Shown: positions 17,006 to 24,011 of the stretch, piece by piece | How the letters are laid out: each line of letters begins with the position of its first letter | How positions within the stretch are numbered: the first letter of the stretch is position 1 | NCBI GenBank assembly: GCA_945903675.1 | Contig: CAMDOP010000014.1 | Coordinates: forward strand, 1-24,627 | Reading direction: 5' to 3' | Origin: Crenothrix polyspora | GTDB taxonomy: Bacteria; Pseudomonadota; Gammaproteobacteria; Methylococcales; Methylomonadaceae | Length of the DNA stretch: 24,627 nt | Position numbers and translations under genes: made by a program | Notes under the pieces: model-generated | Told to the model about the DNA's origin: nothing | The model's input: the letters and a program-made list of their open reading frames with translations, nothing else | Databases searched by the model: none

Positions 17006-18373
17006 ATGACTGAAAAGACAGCGAGCAAATACCTTATTAATCTAGAAAAACATTTCGCTAATGACAACCCAGTATTGCTAAAATCAGCAAAAGTTTTTCA
17101 TGATCTTGACCAAATAGAATTTGATCTTGGCCTTATAAGCCTTGATGAAACTACTGCCAATAAGAATTCTTGGTGGCCTATTATTAGTCTTATTAGTGGC
17201 AATTCCAGCGCTAAATCTCGTTTTCTTAATAGTTATCTCACGAATGCTCAGCAACTACCTTCTGGTTCACAGGTATTCAATCAAAAGTTTTCTGTGTTAT
17301 TGCATAATAGCCAAGCCCATGCAGCCACTTTACCAGGCACGGCTCTGGATGTAGATCCTAGATACCCTTTTTATCAAATCAGTAGTCAAATAGAGCAATT
17401 ACTTAAAGGTGAAGGAGATCATGTTAACTCCTACCTAGAATTAAAAACCATTAACTGTGAGCGATTAAAAGGTAAGGTTTTTATAGATACGCCTACTATT
17501 AGTGCCGAAACTTTAAATCCTATTCATTCGTTACTATCCAAAAAAAGCATGGACTGCGCTGATCTCGTTTTTGTTTTTTCTGATGTCTTTGAAAGCACAT
17601 CGATGATGCAGAATGAATTAATACAGCAGATCATCAGCCAACAAGATTCCAATAAGTTTATTTATTTAATCGATGAGCCTTTAGCCGCACTTAATCCTGC
17701 TAAAACCAATGAAATCATTAGTTCATGGCAACGTAAACTCTTAGCATTGGGTTTAAATACTGGGCAGTTTATTATTATGCCGACTATGCAAAATAACATT
17801 AACCCTAATCATCAAGCTGATTTCTTTCAAATCGATGAGCGCTTAGCGAATGTTAATACTGACCGGACTTATCGCGTATTAGATGCTTTAGAAAAAAATA
17901 TCCGTGATATCGAAAATGTAGTCATACCTGAAGTTAAAAAAGGTATTGCAATATGGAAAGAACGAGCCAATATTACTACTCTATTTATTGTCAGTTTTAT
18001 TGCCATTCTCGCCGTATTTGCAGAGATTGAGTTTGGTGTTTTAGACTTTTTGTTTGACCCTATTATTGGCCCAGTCATACTTGTTCTATTATTTGCGACT
18101 TTAGTTCCGACGCATTTATTGATCTGTAAATTACATGCAAAATTTATTATCAAAAAACTTAATTTACGACAAAAAGAGCTGCATCTTATGGAAAACTTAG
18201 CTAATCTTTTTGAAATAAATTTAACCACAACCCGCATGCTTTTACCCATTAGCGAACCTACGGGCTGGAACAAAGACACTAAAGCTCGATTAATGCAATT
18301 AACGAATAAAACTAAAGAGCTAGTACAATCTTTAAATGATGATTTTAGTGATTATGAAGAAACGCCTCATTAA
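17006..18373 (+). CDS. EHD/dynamin-like membrane protein with a degenerate GTPase domain
   Basis: A 455-aa protein. Start ATG at 17006 follows GGGG (16994-16997) at 8 nt; the longer frame from 16952 lacks a site. The N-terminal half lines up by eye with the EHD-type dynamin GTPase domain. The EHD block VPGNALVVDPDKPF corresponds to LPGTALDVDPRYPF (109-122), and IDTPG corresponds to IDTPT (160-164). Key nucleotide residues are altered: the P-loop reads SGNSSAKS (64-71, both glycines of GxxxxGKS replaced), the G2 threonine is not evident, G3 ends in T, and the G4 position reads LIDEP (221-225) instead of NKxD. A helical segment, two membrane spans (about 323-341 and 353-373) and a coiled C-terminal region follow. 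It may remodel or tether membranes without normal GTP hydrolysis. Function is inferred; the family match is by motif only. Confidence 0.72.
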   Translation: MTEKTASKYLINLEKHFANDNPVLLKSAKVFHDLDQIEFDLGLISLDETTANKNSWWPIISLISGNSSAKSRFLNSYLTNAQQLPSGSQVFNQKFSVLLHNSQAHAATLPGTALDVDPRYPFYQISSQIEQLLKGEGDHVNSYLELKTINCERLKGKVFIDTPTISAETLNPIHSLLSKKSMDCADLVFVFSDVFESTSMMQNELIQQIISQQDSNKFIYLIDEPLAALNPAKTNEIISSWQRKLLALGLNTGQFIIMPTMQNNINPNHQADFFQIDERLANVNTDRTYRVLDALEKNIRDIENVVIPEVKKGIAIWKERANITTLFIVSFIAILAVFAEIEFGVLDFLFDPIIGPVILVLLFATLVPTHLLICKLHAKFIIKKLNLRQKELHLMENLANLFEINLTTTRMLLPISEPTGWNKDTKARLMQLTNKTKELVQSLNDDFSDYEETPH

Positions 18374-18432
18374 TCTTTACTGAATTTAAAAACATATAAT
18401 GTCTATAACTTGCATGATATACGCGACAGCCC

Positions 18433-18942
18433 ATGTTATCTATTGATATTTTAAGGCAGTTTTTACCTTTATGCTGGCTTAAACATAATCCACTAGAACT
18501 TACTAGATCAACAGCTTTTTTTAAACAAAATCTAGCGTTCTTTTATGTTGTCGAATTTCTCATTCAAACTAATATGACGGATGATCCTTTCGAGTCATTC
18601 CTTGAAGTGAGTTTTGAGACGGCGTTTACACTACTATTTATTGGCTTTATACTTTATCTCAACAAAACCTTATATGCCTATGTGCAAACTACGACGGCTG
18701 TTCTCCTGTGTAGCAATATCGTCTCACTTTTTATCATCCCAATTTTAGTCTGGCTGACACTCAATCAATACTTACTCAGCTATTATGTATTAGGGCTGTT
18801 GTTTATCTGGGAACTCGCATTGATAGCCTATATTTTTAGAACAACTCTATCTATCAACCTTTCTGCCAGCTTTGCTATATCGGCCGTCTATTTTATCCTT
18901 GTTTATTTGGGCTCATTTTCTATAGGTCAAATGTTAATGTGA
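18433..18942 (+). CDS. Small multi-pass membrane protein, unknown function
   Basis: A 169-aa hydrophobic protein. A polar N-terminal part (MLSIDILRQFLPLCWLKHNP and on to about 45) is followed by four or so membrane segments (about 62-78, 85-107, 113-133 and 140-163). No family was recognised; the layout recalls Yip1-like membrane proteins but no signature supports that. The start lacks a Shine-Dalgarno, and a TATAAT lies at 18395-18400 without a recognisable -35. It lies 59 bp after the dynamin-like gene in the same direction, so the two may form a unit. Its last 23 bp overlap the 3' end of thiE on the opposite strand. Confidence 0.7.
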   Translation: MLSIDILRQFLPLCWLKHNPLELTRSTAFFKQNLAFFYVVEFLIQTNMTDDPFESFLEVSFETAFTLLFIGFILYLNKTLYAYVQTTTAVLLCSNIVSLFIIPILVWLTLNQYLLSYYVLGLLFIWELALIAYIFRTTLSINLSASFAISAVYFILVYLGSFSIGQMLM

Positions 18943-19558
18943 AGCGCTCAAATAATGCTTGGTAAGTCCTTGCCGCCTGCTCAGGCTGCTCATCAAAAAG
19001 CCCACCTATAACCGCTAACATATCTGCACCGGCCTCTATTAATATCGCGCCATTTTCAGGAAGTATGCCACCTATAGCGACAATCGGAATAGTGAGTGCT
19101 TGCTTTGCAAGGCGTAAAGTTTCAAGACTTGCTGGTAATGCTAAGGGCTTTGATGAAGAAGGAAAAAAACGTCCAAAAGCGACATAAGTCGCACCCTGAG
19201 CTTGAGCCTGCTGCGCATGCTCAACAGAGTCATAACAGGATACACCAAGAATAGCATGCTTACCTAAACGCTGACGCGCCCGCTCTATAGAACCATCCTC
19301 TCTACCGATATGCACACCATCAGCACCTACCCTTAATGCTAGCTCCACATTATCATTAATCAACAAGGGCACCTTATACTGCTTACAAAGCTTAAGCAAC
19401 TGACTCGCCAAGTGGTCTGCGTCTCGCGGCAGCTTATCTCGGTATTGCACGACTACTGCACCGCCTCTAAGTGCTGCCTCAACTTCAATTACTATGGTGT
19501 CGAGGGATTTATGCTCTGTTTGGGTAATGGCATACAAGCCACTGCTAGGAAAGTTCAT
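18920..19558 (-). CDS. thiE: Thiamine-phosphate synthase ThiE
   Basis: Joins HMP-pyrophosphate to thiazole phosphate to make thiamine monophosphate. The start ATG at 19558 overlaps the thiD stop as ATGA and has a GGAAGAAGAG site upstream; the longer frame (19576) is rejected. The protein is 212 aa, normal for ThiE. TIM-barrel motifs are GLYAIT (7-12), VVQYRDK (36-42), LLINDNVELALRVGADGVHI (65-84), LGVSCY, YVAFGRFFPSSSKP (125-138), and AIGGI with GADMLAVIGGLF near the end. These cover the diphosphate and HMP binding loops. Coupled to thiD; no thiC, thiG or TPP riboswitch is nearby, so this pair handles only the HMP-P phosphorylation and joining steps here. Confidence 0.95.
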   Translation of the reverse strand: MNFPSSGLYAITQTEHKSLDTIVIEVEAALRGGAVVVQYRDKLPRDADHLASQLLKLCKQYKVPLLINDNVELALRVGADGVHIGREDGSIERARQRLGKHAILGVSCYDSVEHAQQAQAQGATYVAFGRFFPSSSKPLALPASLETLRLAKQALTIPIVAIGGILPENGAILIEAGADMLAVIGGLFDEQPEQAARTYQALFERFTLTFDL

Positions 19559-20346
19559 GACTCTTCTTCCATCCAAAAAAATCGATTCGGATTATGTTGT
19601 CCCTTACCCGGTTGATAAGCACTGCTTAATGAATTCCACGTATATTCCTGAGCTTCCATAACCGCTTGTATAGGATCTAAGCCATGAGCGAGTAATGCTG
19701 CTACACTGGCTGCCAAGGTACAGCCTGAGCCATGATAACTTGCGGGTAATCGATCCCAAGTATAAGTCTCCCAGCAACGATTATCATGAAATAACTGATT
19801 GCTCACAGACGGCGTATCTTCGTGGGTACCGGTAATCAACACATACTCACAGCCTAACTCTAACAAGGCGAGACCACAGTCTTCTAAATCGTTAAGACCC
19901 GTTAATTTACGTGCTTCTTCGCTATTCGGTATTAACACCTTCGTACAAGGTAATAATAAATCAACAATCGTTCCAATTAAGCGCTCATTAGATAAATCTG
20001 CACCGCCACCGGCGGCTAACACCGGGTCTAATACCACAGGGATATGCGGATACTGTTTTAATATTGAATATATTGCTAAAGCGGTTTCATGATGGCCAAT
20101 TAAACCAACCTTAAAGACATCAACCGACAAATCATTTAACAGAGTATTCGCCTGACTAATAATAGCTCCCGAGCTTTGTGGAATTAGCTTTTTAACATTA
20201 CTAGTATCTTGTTCGGTCAACGTCGTGATAATACTGGCAGAATGGCATTGATGGCTGACCATGGTCTCAATGTCGGCTTGTATACCCGCACCACCACTAG
20301 GATCATGACCTGAAAAAGATAAGACGACTGGACGTTTAATGGACAT
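19555..20346 (-). CDS. thiD: Hydroxymethylpyrimidine/phosphomethylpyrimidine kinase ThiD
   Basis: Phosphorylates HMP and HMP-phosphate to HMP-pyrophosphate for thiamine synthesis. The protein is 263 aa, the usual ThiD length, with the ribokinase-type fold. Motifs are SGHDPSGGAGIQAD (12-25, substrate loop), DPVLAAGGG (107-115), LIPNSEEARKLTG (138-150) and the anion-hole/catalytic YHGSGCTLAASVAA (204-217, C209). Its stop overlaps the thiE start by 4 bp. The 5' side (20347-20395) is short before the hairpin-rich repeat element, and no THI-box (TPP riboswitch) core was found there. Confidence 0.95.
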   Translation of the reverse strand: MSIKRPVVLSFSGHDPSGGAGIQADIETMVSHQCHSASIITTLTEQDTSNVKKLIPQSSGAIISQANTLLNDLSVDVFKVGLIGHHETALAIYSILKQYPHIPVVLDPVLAAGGGADLSNERLIGTIVDLLLPCTKVLIPNSEEARKLTGLNDLEDCGLALLELGCEYVLITGTHEDTPSVSNQLFHDNRCWETYTWDRLPASYHGSGCTLAASVAALLAHGLDPIQAVMEAQEYTWNSLSSAYQPGKGQHNPNRFFWMEEES

Positions 20347-20395
20347 AAGGTTTCCCTAGTTAATGACTTTAAATAGAAAATTATTTTTCAATATC

Positions 20396-20711
20396 TGACA
20401 TTACGCTGTAACGTCGCTATACTCTCGTTTGCCGCGCCGAGCACCGCAGGTTTTGTCGGGATTAGCCCGAAGGGGCGCGGCATGGATGCCGCGCGTCGGT
20501 AGGAGGGCAGGACGCCCTCTCTACCGACCCCCGACAAAATCGAGGAGCGCAGGAGAAAGCGGCAACCGAGCCGCCTTTTCTTTGGATACTTTCTTTTGGC
20601 GGAGCAAAAGAAAGTATCTCGCCTTCGGGTGCGAATACCCGATACAAAAAACCGTCGCGATAGCGACCTCATTATTTTTTTTATAAACCACTGAATGGCT
20701 ACGTAACATCA
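20396..20711 (+). repeat. Hairpin-rich MITE-like element, copy 1 (with nested insertion)
   Basis: About 316 bp, matching copy 2 at 24094-24351 in direct orientation over almost its full length. The ends are inverted: TGACATTACGC at the left and CGTAACATCA at the right. Internal foldbacks include GATACTTTCTTTT (20585-20597) with AAAAGAAAGTATC (20606-20618), CGGGT...ACCCG and GTCGC...GCGAC. It carries a 64-bp segment (20471-20534) that copy 2 lacks. No transposase is encoded; it would need one in trans. Confidence 0.85.
20471..20534 (+). mobile_element. Nested 64-bp palindromic insertion in copy 1
   Basis: Relative to copy 2, this segment is extra and is flanked by a direct repeat CCCGA (20466-20470 and 20530-20534), as expected of a target-site duplication. 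It contains two foldbacks: GCGCGGCAT-GG-ATGCCGCGC, and a GTCGGTAG...CTACCGAC stem with an inner GAGGGC/GCCCTC pairing. It is much more GC-rich than the host element. Confidence 0.6.
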
Positions 20712-20716
20712 ATTAA

Positions 20717-20752
20717 TAATGTAGAGCCGCTATTAATTGCGCCTCTACATTA
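20717..20752 (-). terminator. Hairpin downstream of htpX
   Basis: TAATGTAGAG (20717-20726) and CTCTACATTA (20743-20752) form a perfect 10-bp stem starting 10 bp past the htpX stop on the minus strand, with a 16-nt loop that itself can partly pair. The downstream sequence is AT-rich but not a plain T-run. Confidence 0.5.
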
Positions 20753-20761
20753 AGATGAGGA

Positions 20762-21637
20762 TTAGCGTTGGTTTTGTAAAGCAGCAATACGCTCTTCTAA
20801 AGGCGGATGACTCATAAATAAGCCTCCCATACCACCGCCATTAATACCAAAAGCAGCTAGATGCCCAGGTAAATCTTGATCTTCTTGTCCGCGTTGCAAC
20901 GCACGTAGCGCAGCTATCATTTTGTCACGTCCTGCTAATTTCGCACCACCGGCATCGGCTTTAAACTCTCTATAGCGAGAAAACCACATGACTAACATCG
21001 AGGCCAAAAATCCTAAAACAATCTGTGCTGCCATTTGGGTAATATAATATCCCATACCCTGCCCTCGTTCATTTTGCAGAATAATTCGATCAACCACATG
21101 ACCGATAATGGTCGCAAAAAAGTAGACAAAGGTGTTTACCACGCCTTGCATTAAAGCCATAGTAATCATATCACCGTTTGCTACGTGCGTTATTTCATGA
21201 CCGATAACCGCTTCCACTTCATCGGCATTCATGTTTTGTAATAATCCAGTACTCACTGCCACCAAGGCACTATTTCTATTCATACCTGTAGCAAAGGCAT
21301 TCGCTTCTGGCGTTTGAAAAATACCTACTTCAGGCATATCAATACCTGCCAACCCCGCCTGTTTTGCAACGATATCCAGCAGCCAACGTTCAGTCTGATT
21401 TTGTGCTTGCGTAATAACCTGTACGCCCATTGATTGCTTGGCCGACCATTTAGACATTGCCAAAGAAATAACGGACCCTGTCATACCGATGATGGCTGAC
21501 ATCACTAATAAAGCATTAAGATTGAGATCAACGCCTTGAGCATCTAAAACACTACCTAGCCCTAGAACATTGAAGATAATACTGATAGCGGCCATGATGG
21601 CAAGATTGGTCGCTAGAAAAAGAAATATTCGCATCAT
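20762..21637 (-). CDS. htpX: Membrane zinc metalloprotease HtpX
   Basis: Heat-shock/envelope-stress M48 protease that removes misfolded inner-membrane proteins, alongside FtsH in E. coli. Start at 21637 (MMRIFLFLATNLA) has GAGG 8 nt upstream and matches the E. coli N-terminus; a longer frame to 21796 runs into the divergent gene and is rejected. The protein is 292 aa (E. coli 293). N-terminal membrane helices lie at about 4-25 and 42-62. The zinc site HEITH (147-151) has the third ligand E225 in SRYREFKADA. Membrane segments lie at about 163-183 and 200-220, and FMSHPPLEERI sits near the C-terminus. Its promoter overlaps an inverted repeat shared with the divergent sugar dehydrogenase gene. 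Confidence 0.97.
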   Translation of the reverse strand: MMRIFLFLATNLAIMAAISIIFNVLGLGSVLDAQGVDLNLNALLVMSAIIGMTGSVISLAMSKWSAKQSMGVQVITQAQNQTERWLLDIVAKQAGLAGIDMPEVGIFQTPEANAFATGMNRNSALVAVSTGLLQNMNADEVEAVIGHEITHVANGDMITMALMQGVVNTFVYFFATIIGHVVDRIILQNERGQGMGYYITQMAAQIVLGFLASMLVMWFSRYREFKADAGGAKLAGRDKMIAALRALQRGQEDQDLPGHLAAFGINGGGMGGLFMSHPPLEERIAALQNQR

Positions 21638-21709
21638 GGTGATAACCTCAGTTAAGTATAAGTTCGTTCTGTTATGGGGACTAAATAACACATTCCAACC
21701 CGCATAAGA

Positions 21710-21738
21710 ATGATAATATAAGTAAAAGTTTACTTCAA
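21710..21738 (-). promoter_or_regulatory. Predicted sigma70 promoter of htpX
   Basis: On the minus strand, TTGAAG (-35, 21733-21738) and TATCAT (-10, 21710-21715) are spaced by 17 bp. This places the start of transcription near 21703, giving a 5' leader of about 65 nt. Confidence 0.45.
21720..21735. promoter_or_regulatory. Inverted repeat in the htpX / sugar dehydrogenase divergent promoter
   Basis: AAGTAAA-AG-TTTACTT (7-2-7, perfect arms) overlaps the htpX -35 and spacer and ends 14 bp before the divergent start codon at 21750. It could be an operator for both directions. CpxR, which controls htpX in E. coli, binds GTAAA direct repeats; here the GTAAA half-sites are inverted, so a Cpx site is not claimed. 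Confidence 0.4.
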
Positions 21739-21749
21739 AGGTCATCATT

Positions 21750-22874
21750 ATGATTTTTTTTAAAACCACGTTACTTTCCGCGCTGTTTTTTAGCACCAGT
21801 TTAAGCTTTGCAAACTCCAGTACGCCTCAAGAACTGCTAAAACAACTGCATTTACCCGCCGGTTTTTCCATCTCAATTTATGCTGACAATGTTCCTAATG
21901 CTCGCAGTTTAGCCTTAGGTGATAATGGCGTTGTTTTTGTCGGCAGCGGACGCGAAGGTAAAGTTTACGCAATACAAGATAAAGATCAGGATGGTATCGC
22001 CGAACAGCGCTATATAATTGCTGAAAAGTTAACTATGCCCAATGGCGTAGCCTACAAAGATAATAGTCTATATGTTGCTGAAATTAGTCGCATCATTCGC
22101 TTTGACCATATTACTCAGCAACTCAGTCAGCCACCCAAGCCCTCTATCGTCTTCGATCAATTCCCAACAGACATCCATCATGGCTGGAAATACCTGCGCT
22201 TTGGCCCTGATAATAAGCTCTACACCGCCGTTGGTGCACCCTGCAATATTTGTAAGCCCGACAAAGACATCTACGCTTCTTTGGTTCGTCTTAATGCCGA
22301 TGGTAGTCAATTTGAAGTCATCGCTCATGGCATCAGAAATACCGTCGGTTTTGATTGGCAACCAGACACTCAAGCCTTATTTTTTACCGATAACGGTCGT
22401 GATTATTTAGGCGATGATAGTCCACCCGACGAACTCAACCATTGGTCTACTAAAGGCGAGCATTTCGGCTATCCCTACTGCCATGGTGGTGACATACCAG
22501 ACCCTGAATTTGGGGTGGATAAAAAATGCAAAGACTTTACGCCACCGGCCTGGAAATTTAAAGCCCATATCGCACCTTTAGGCCTACGTTTTTATCAAGG
22601 ACAACAGTTTCCTGCAGAATATAAAAACCAGTTATTTGTTGCTCAGCATGGCTCTTGGAATCGTACCGAACCTCAAGGTTACCGTGTGGCTTTAGTTAAA
22701 TTTAACCACGAACAGGCTATTTCAGAACAAGATTTTATCAGCGGCTGGCTTAACAAAGACGGCGAGGTATTGGGCAGACCAGTAGACATTTTAACGCTCC
22801 CGAATGGTAGTCTATTAATTAGTGATGACAAGCTAGGCGTTATCTATAAAGTATCTTATCAAGGTAAGCCATGA
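21750..22874 (+). CDS. PQQ-dependent sugar dehydrogenase (glucose/sorbosone dehydrogenase family), exported
   Basis: Periplasmic oxidoreductase of the soluble glucose/sorbosone dehydrogenase beta-propeller family, which uses PQQ to oxidise aldoses. The protein is 374 aa with a signal peptide (about 1-21, SLSFA). Conserved blocks are VFVGSGREGKVYAI, MPNGVAY, the catalytic-base region HHGWKYLRFGPD (143-154, H144), GAPCNICKPD (162-171), GIRNTVGFDW (194-203), FTDNGRD, PYCHGGDIPDPEFG and AQHGSWNR. The cysteines of CNIC and the later C pair are typical of this bacterial subgroup. The actual sugar is not known. The start has AAGG about 9 nt upstream. It overlaps nudF by 4 bp (ATGA), and is divergent from htpX. 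Confidence 0.9.
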   Translation: MIFFKTTLLSALFFSTSLSFANSSTPQELLKQLHLPAGFSISIYADNVPNARSLALGDNGVVFVGSGREGKVYAIQDKDQDGIAEQRYIIAEKLTMPNGVAYKDNSLYVAEISRIIRFDHITQQLSQPPKPSIVFDQFPTDIHHGWKYLRFGPDNKLYTAVGAPCNICKPDKDIYASLVRLNADGSQFEVIAHGIRNTVGFDWQPDTQALFFTDNGRDYLGDDSPPDELNHWSTKGEHFGYPYCHGGDIPDPEFGVDKKCKDFTPPAWKFKAHIAPLGLRFYQGQQFPAEYKNQLFVAQHGSWNRTEPQGYRVALVKFNHEQAISEQDFISGWLNKDGEVLGRPVDILTLPNGSLLISDDKLGVIYKVSYQGKP

Positions 22875-23470
22875 GTAAAGAATTTGAAATCCTAGACAAA
22901 GAAATTCTTTATAACGGCTTTTTCCGCATGGAAAAATATCGTTTAAAACACACACTCTATGCCGGTGGCTGGAGCGCAGAAATTAGCCGTGAATTATTCG
23001 TACGTGGTAGCGCTGTAGCGGTTTTACTCTATGATCCGCATACCGACCAAGTGGTATTAATCGAGCAATTTAGGGCGGGGGCTATAATACAACCCGATAG
23101 AGCTTGGCTAGTCGAAATTGTTGCAGGTGGCATCGAAGAAGGTGAAACGGCTATAGAAGTAGCCTACCGAGAATCTATGGAAGAAGCGGGTTGTGACATC
23201 CAAGAATTAATGGTCATAAATGAATTCTATACGACTCCCGGTGGCTGCTCCGAACGCATCACTTTGTTTTGTGGCAAAATTGACAGCTCTCAAGTAGGCG
23301 GCATACATGGCTTAGACCATGAAGACGAAGATATTTTAGTACGAGCAGTAAATTTTAAAGACGCCTATCTAATGCTAGAAAATAATGAAATCGAATCAGC
23401 GATTCCGATTATAGCTTTACAGTGGCTAGCCTTAAATAAAGATAAACTTCAGAAACAGTGGTTAAGCTAA
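22871..23470 (+). CDS. nudF: ADP-ribose pyrophosphatase, NUDIX hydrolase (NudF type)
   Basis: Hydrolyses ADP-ribose to AMP and ribose-5-phosphate, with possible wider action on ADP-sugars. The protein is 199 aa, the usual length (about 209 in E. coli). The NUDIX box runs from G86 to C108: GGIEEGE, then REsxEEAG with R100, E101, E104 and E105. It fits GX5EX7REUXEEXGU. The N-terminal FEILDKEILYNGFFRMEKY, the RELFVRGSAVAVLLYD strand and FYTTPGGCSERI are typical of the NudF/YqiE group. It starts inside the previous stop codon and is followed by an NlpC/P60 gene 7 bp on. Confidence 0.93.
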   Translation: MSKEFEILDKEILYNGFFRMEKYRLKHTLYAGGWSAEISRELFVRGSAVAVLLYDPHTDQVVLIEQFRAGAIIQPDRAWLVEIVAGGIEEGETAIEVAYRESMEEAGCDIQELMVINEFYTTPGGCSERITLFCGKIDSSQVGGIHGLDHEDEDILVRAVNFKDAYLMLENNEIESAIPIIALQWLALNKDKLQKQWLS

Positions 23471-23477
23471 TAAACCC

Positions 23478-24011
23478 ATGAACATAGCAATAGCAAATAT
23501 AAATAACCCATTTATTCTAAGCTCTAATAATAGGACTTTTAAGATAAACAATACGGTTATAGGCTTTTTGTTAGTCATCACCCTAAGCTTACTTTCCGGT
23601 TGCGCCACCACACCCGAAATAAAACCTAGCACCCAAATATCACCTGCAACGAATCTGGCTCTTAGCCTTCAAGGCACACCCTATCGTTATGGCAAAGCCT
23701 CGCCAGAAGAAGGCTTTGATTGCAGTGGTTTTGTTAAATATGTTTATCAAAAACAAGGCATCAACTTACCGCGCACTGTAAAGGATATGGCGAGTTATTT
23801 ACCGGAAATCCCAAAGGATGACATTATTTCTGGCGACTTAGTGTTTTTCAATACCGACGAGCAATCGCTTTCTCATGTGGGTATATACATCAACAACGAT
23901 AAGTTCATCCACGCGCCCAGTCAAAAGACCGGAAAAGTTCTAGTATCTAGCCTTAAAAATCAATATTGGCAAAAGCATTATATCGGAGCACGTAGACCTA
24001 AACACAAGTAG
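23478..24011 (+). CDS. NlpC/P60-family cell-wall endopeptidase lipoprotein
   Basis: Predicted peptidoglycan hydrolase (gamma-D-glutamyl-diaminopimelate endopeptidase type), 177 aa. A long N-terminal region precedes the hydrophobic core and lipobox LSGC (lipidated C42), giving an outer- or inner-membrane lipoprotein. The NlpC/P60 domain (about 58-173) has the catalytic triad in order: C82 in FDCSGFV, H133 in LSHVGIY and H145 in FIHAPS. The typical TPYRYGKASPEEGFDCSGF lead-in and LPRTVKDM segment are present. The n-region before the lipobox is unusually long (about 26 residues); no later ATG exists. It is last in the sugar dehydrogenase-nudF operon, and a repeat element follows. Confidence 0.9.
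   Translation: MNIAIANINNPFILSSNNRTFKINNTVIGFLLVITLSLLSGCATTPEIKPSTQISPATNLALSLQGTPYRYGKASPEEGFDCSGFVKYVYQKQGINLPRTVKDMASYLPEIPKDDIISGDLVFFNTDEQSLSHVGIYINNDKFIHAPSQKTGKVLVSSLKNQYWQKHYIGARRPKHK

Larger units (their letters stand above)
20347..20761. other. Intergenic region between htpX and thiD filled by a repeat element
   Basis: A 415-bp stretch with no credible gene. It holds the thiD leader (20347-20395), a structured MITE-like repeat (20396-20711) and a hairpin just past the htpX stop. Several overlapping frames on both strands in the repeat encode low-complexity Arg/Ser-rich peptides with no start signals and are considered spurious. Confidence 0.8.

Noticed and set aside
17869..18279. 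136-codon minus-strand frame inside the dynamin-like gene
   Set aside because: Antisense shadow of a well-supported coding frame, with no signal or family match.
20347..20395. Possible TPP riboswitch before thiD
   Set aside because: No CTGAGA-type THI-box core was found, and the leader before the repeat element is only about 50 bp.
20388..20712. Overlapping open frames on both strands (61-94 codons) inside repeat copy 1
   Set aside because: They follow the repeat's hairpins, encode Arg/Ser-rich low-complexity peptides, lack ribosome-binding sites, and are broken in copy 2. They are typical spurious calls from this type of repeat.
21720..21735. CpxR box upstream of htpX
   Set aside because: CpxR sites are direct GTAAA repeats with a 4-8 bp gap; here the half-sites are inverted with a 2-bp gap.
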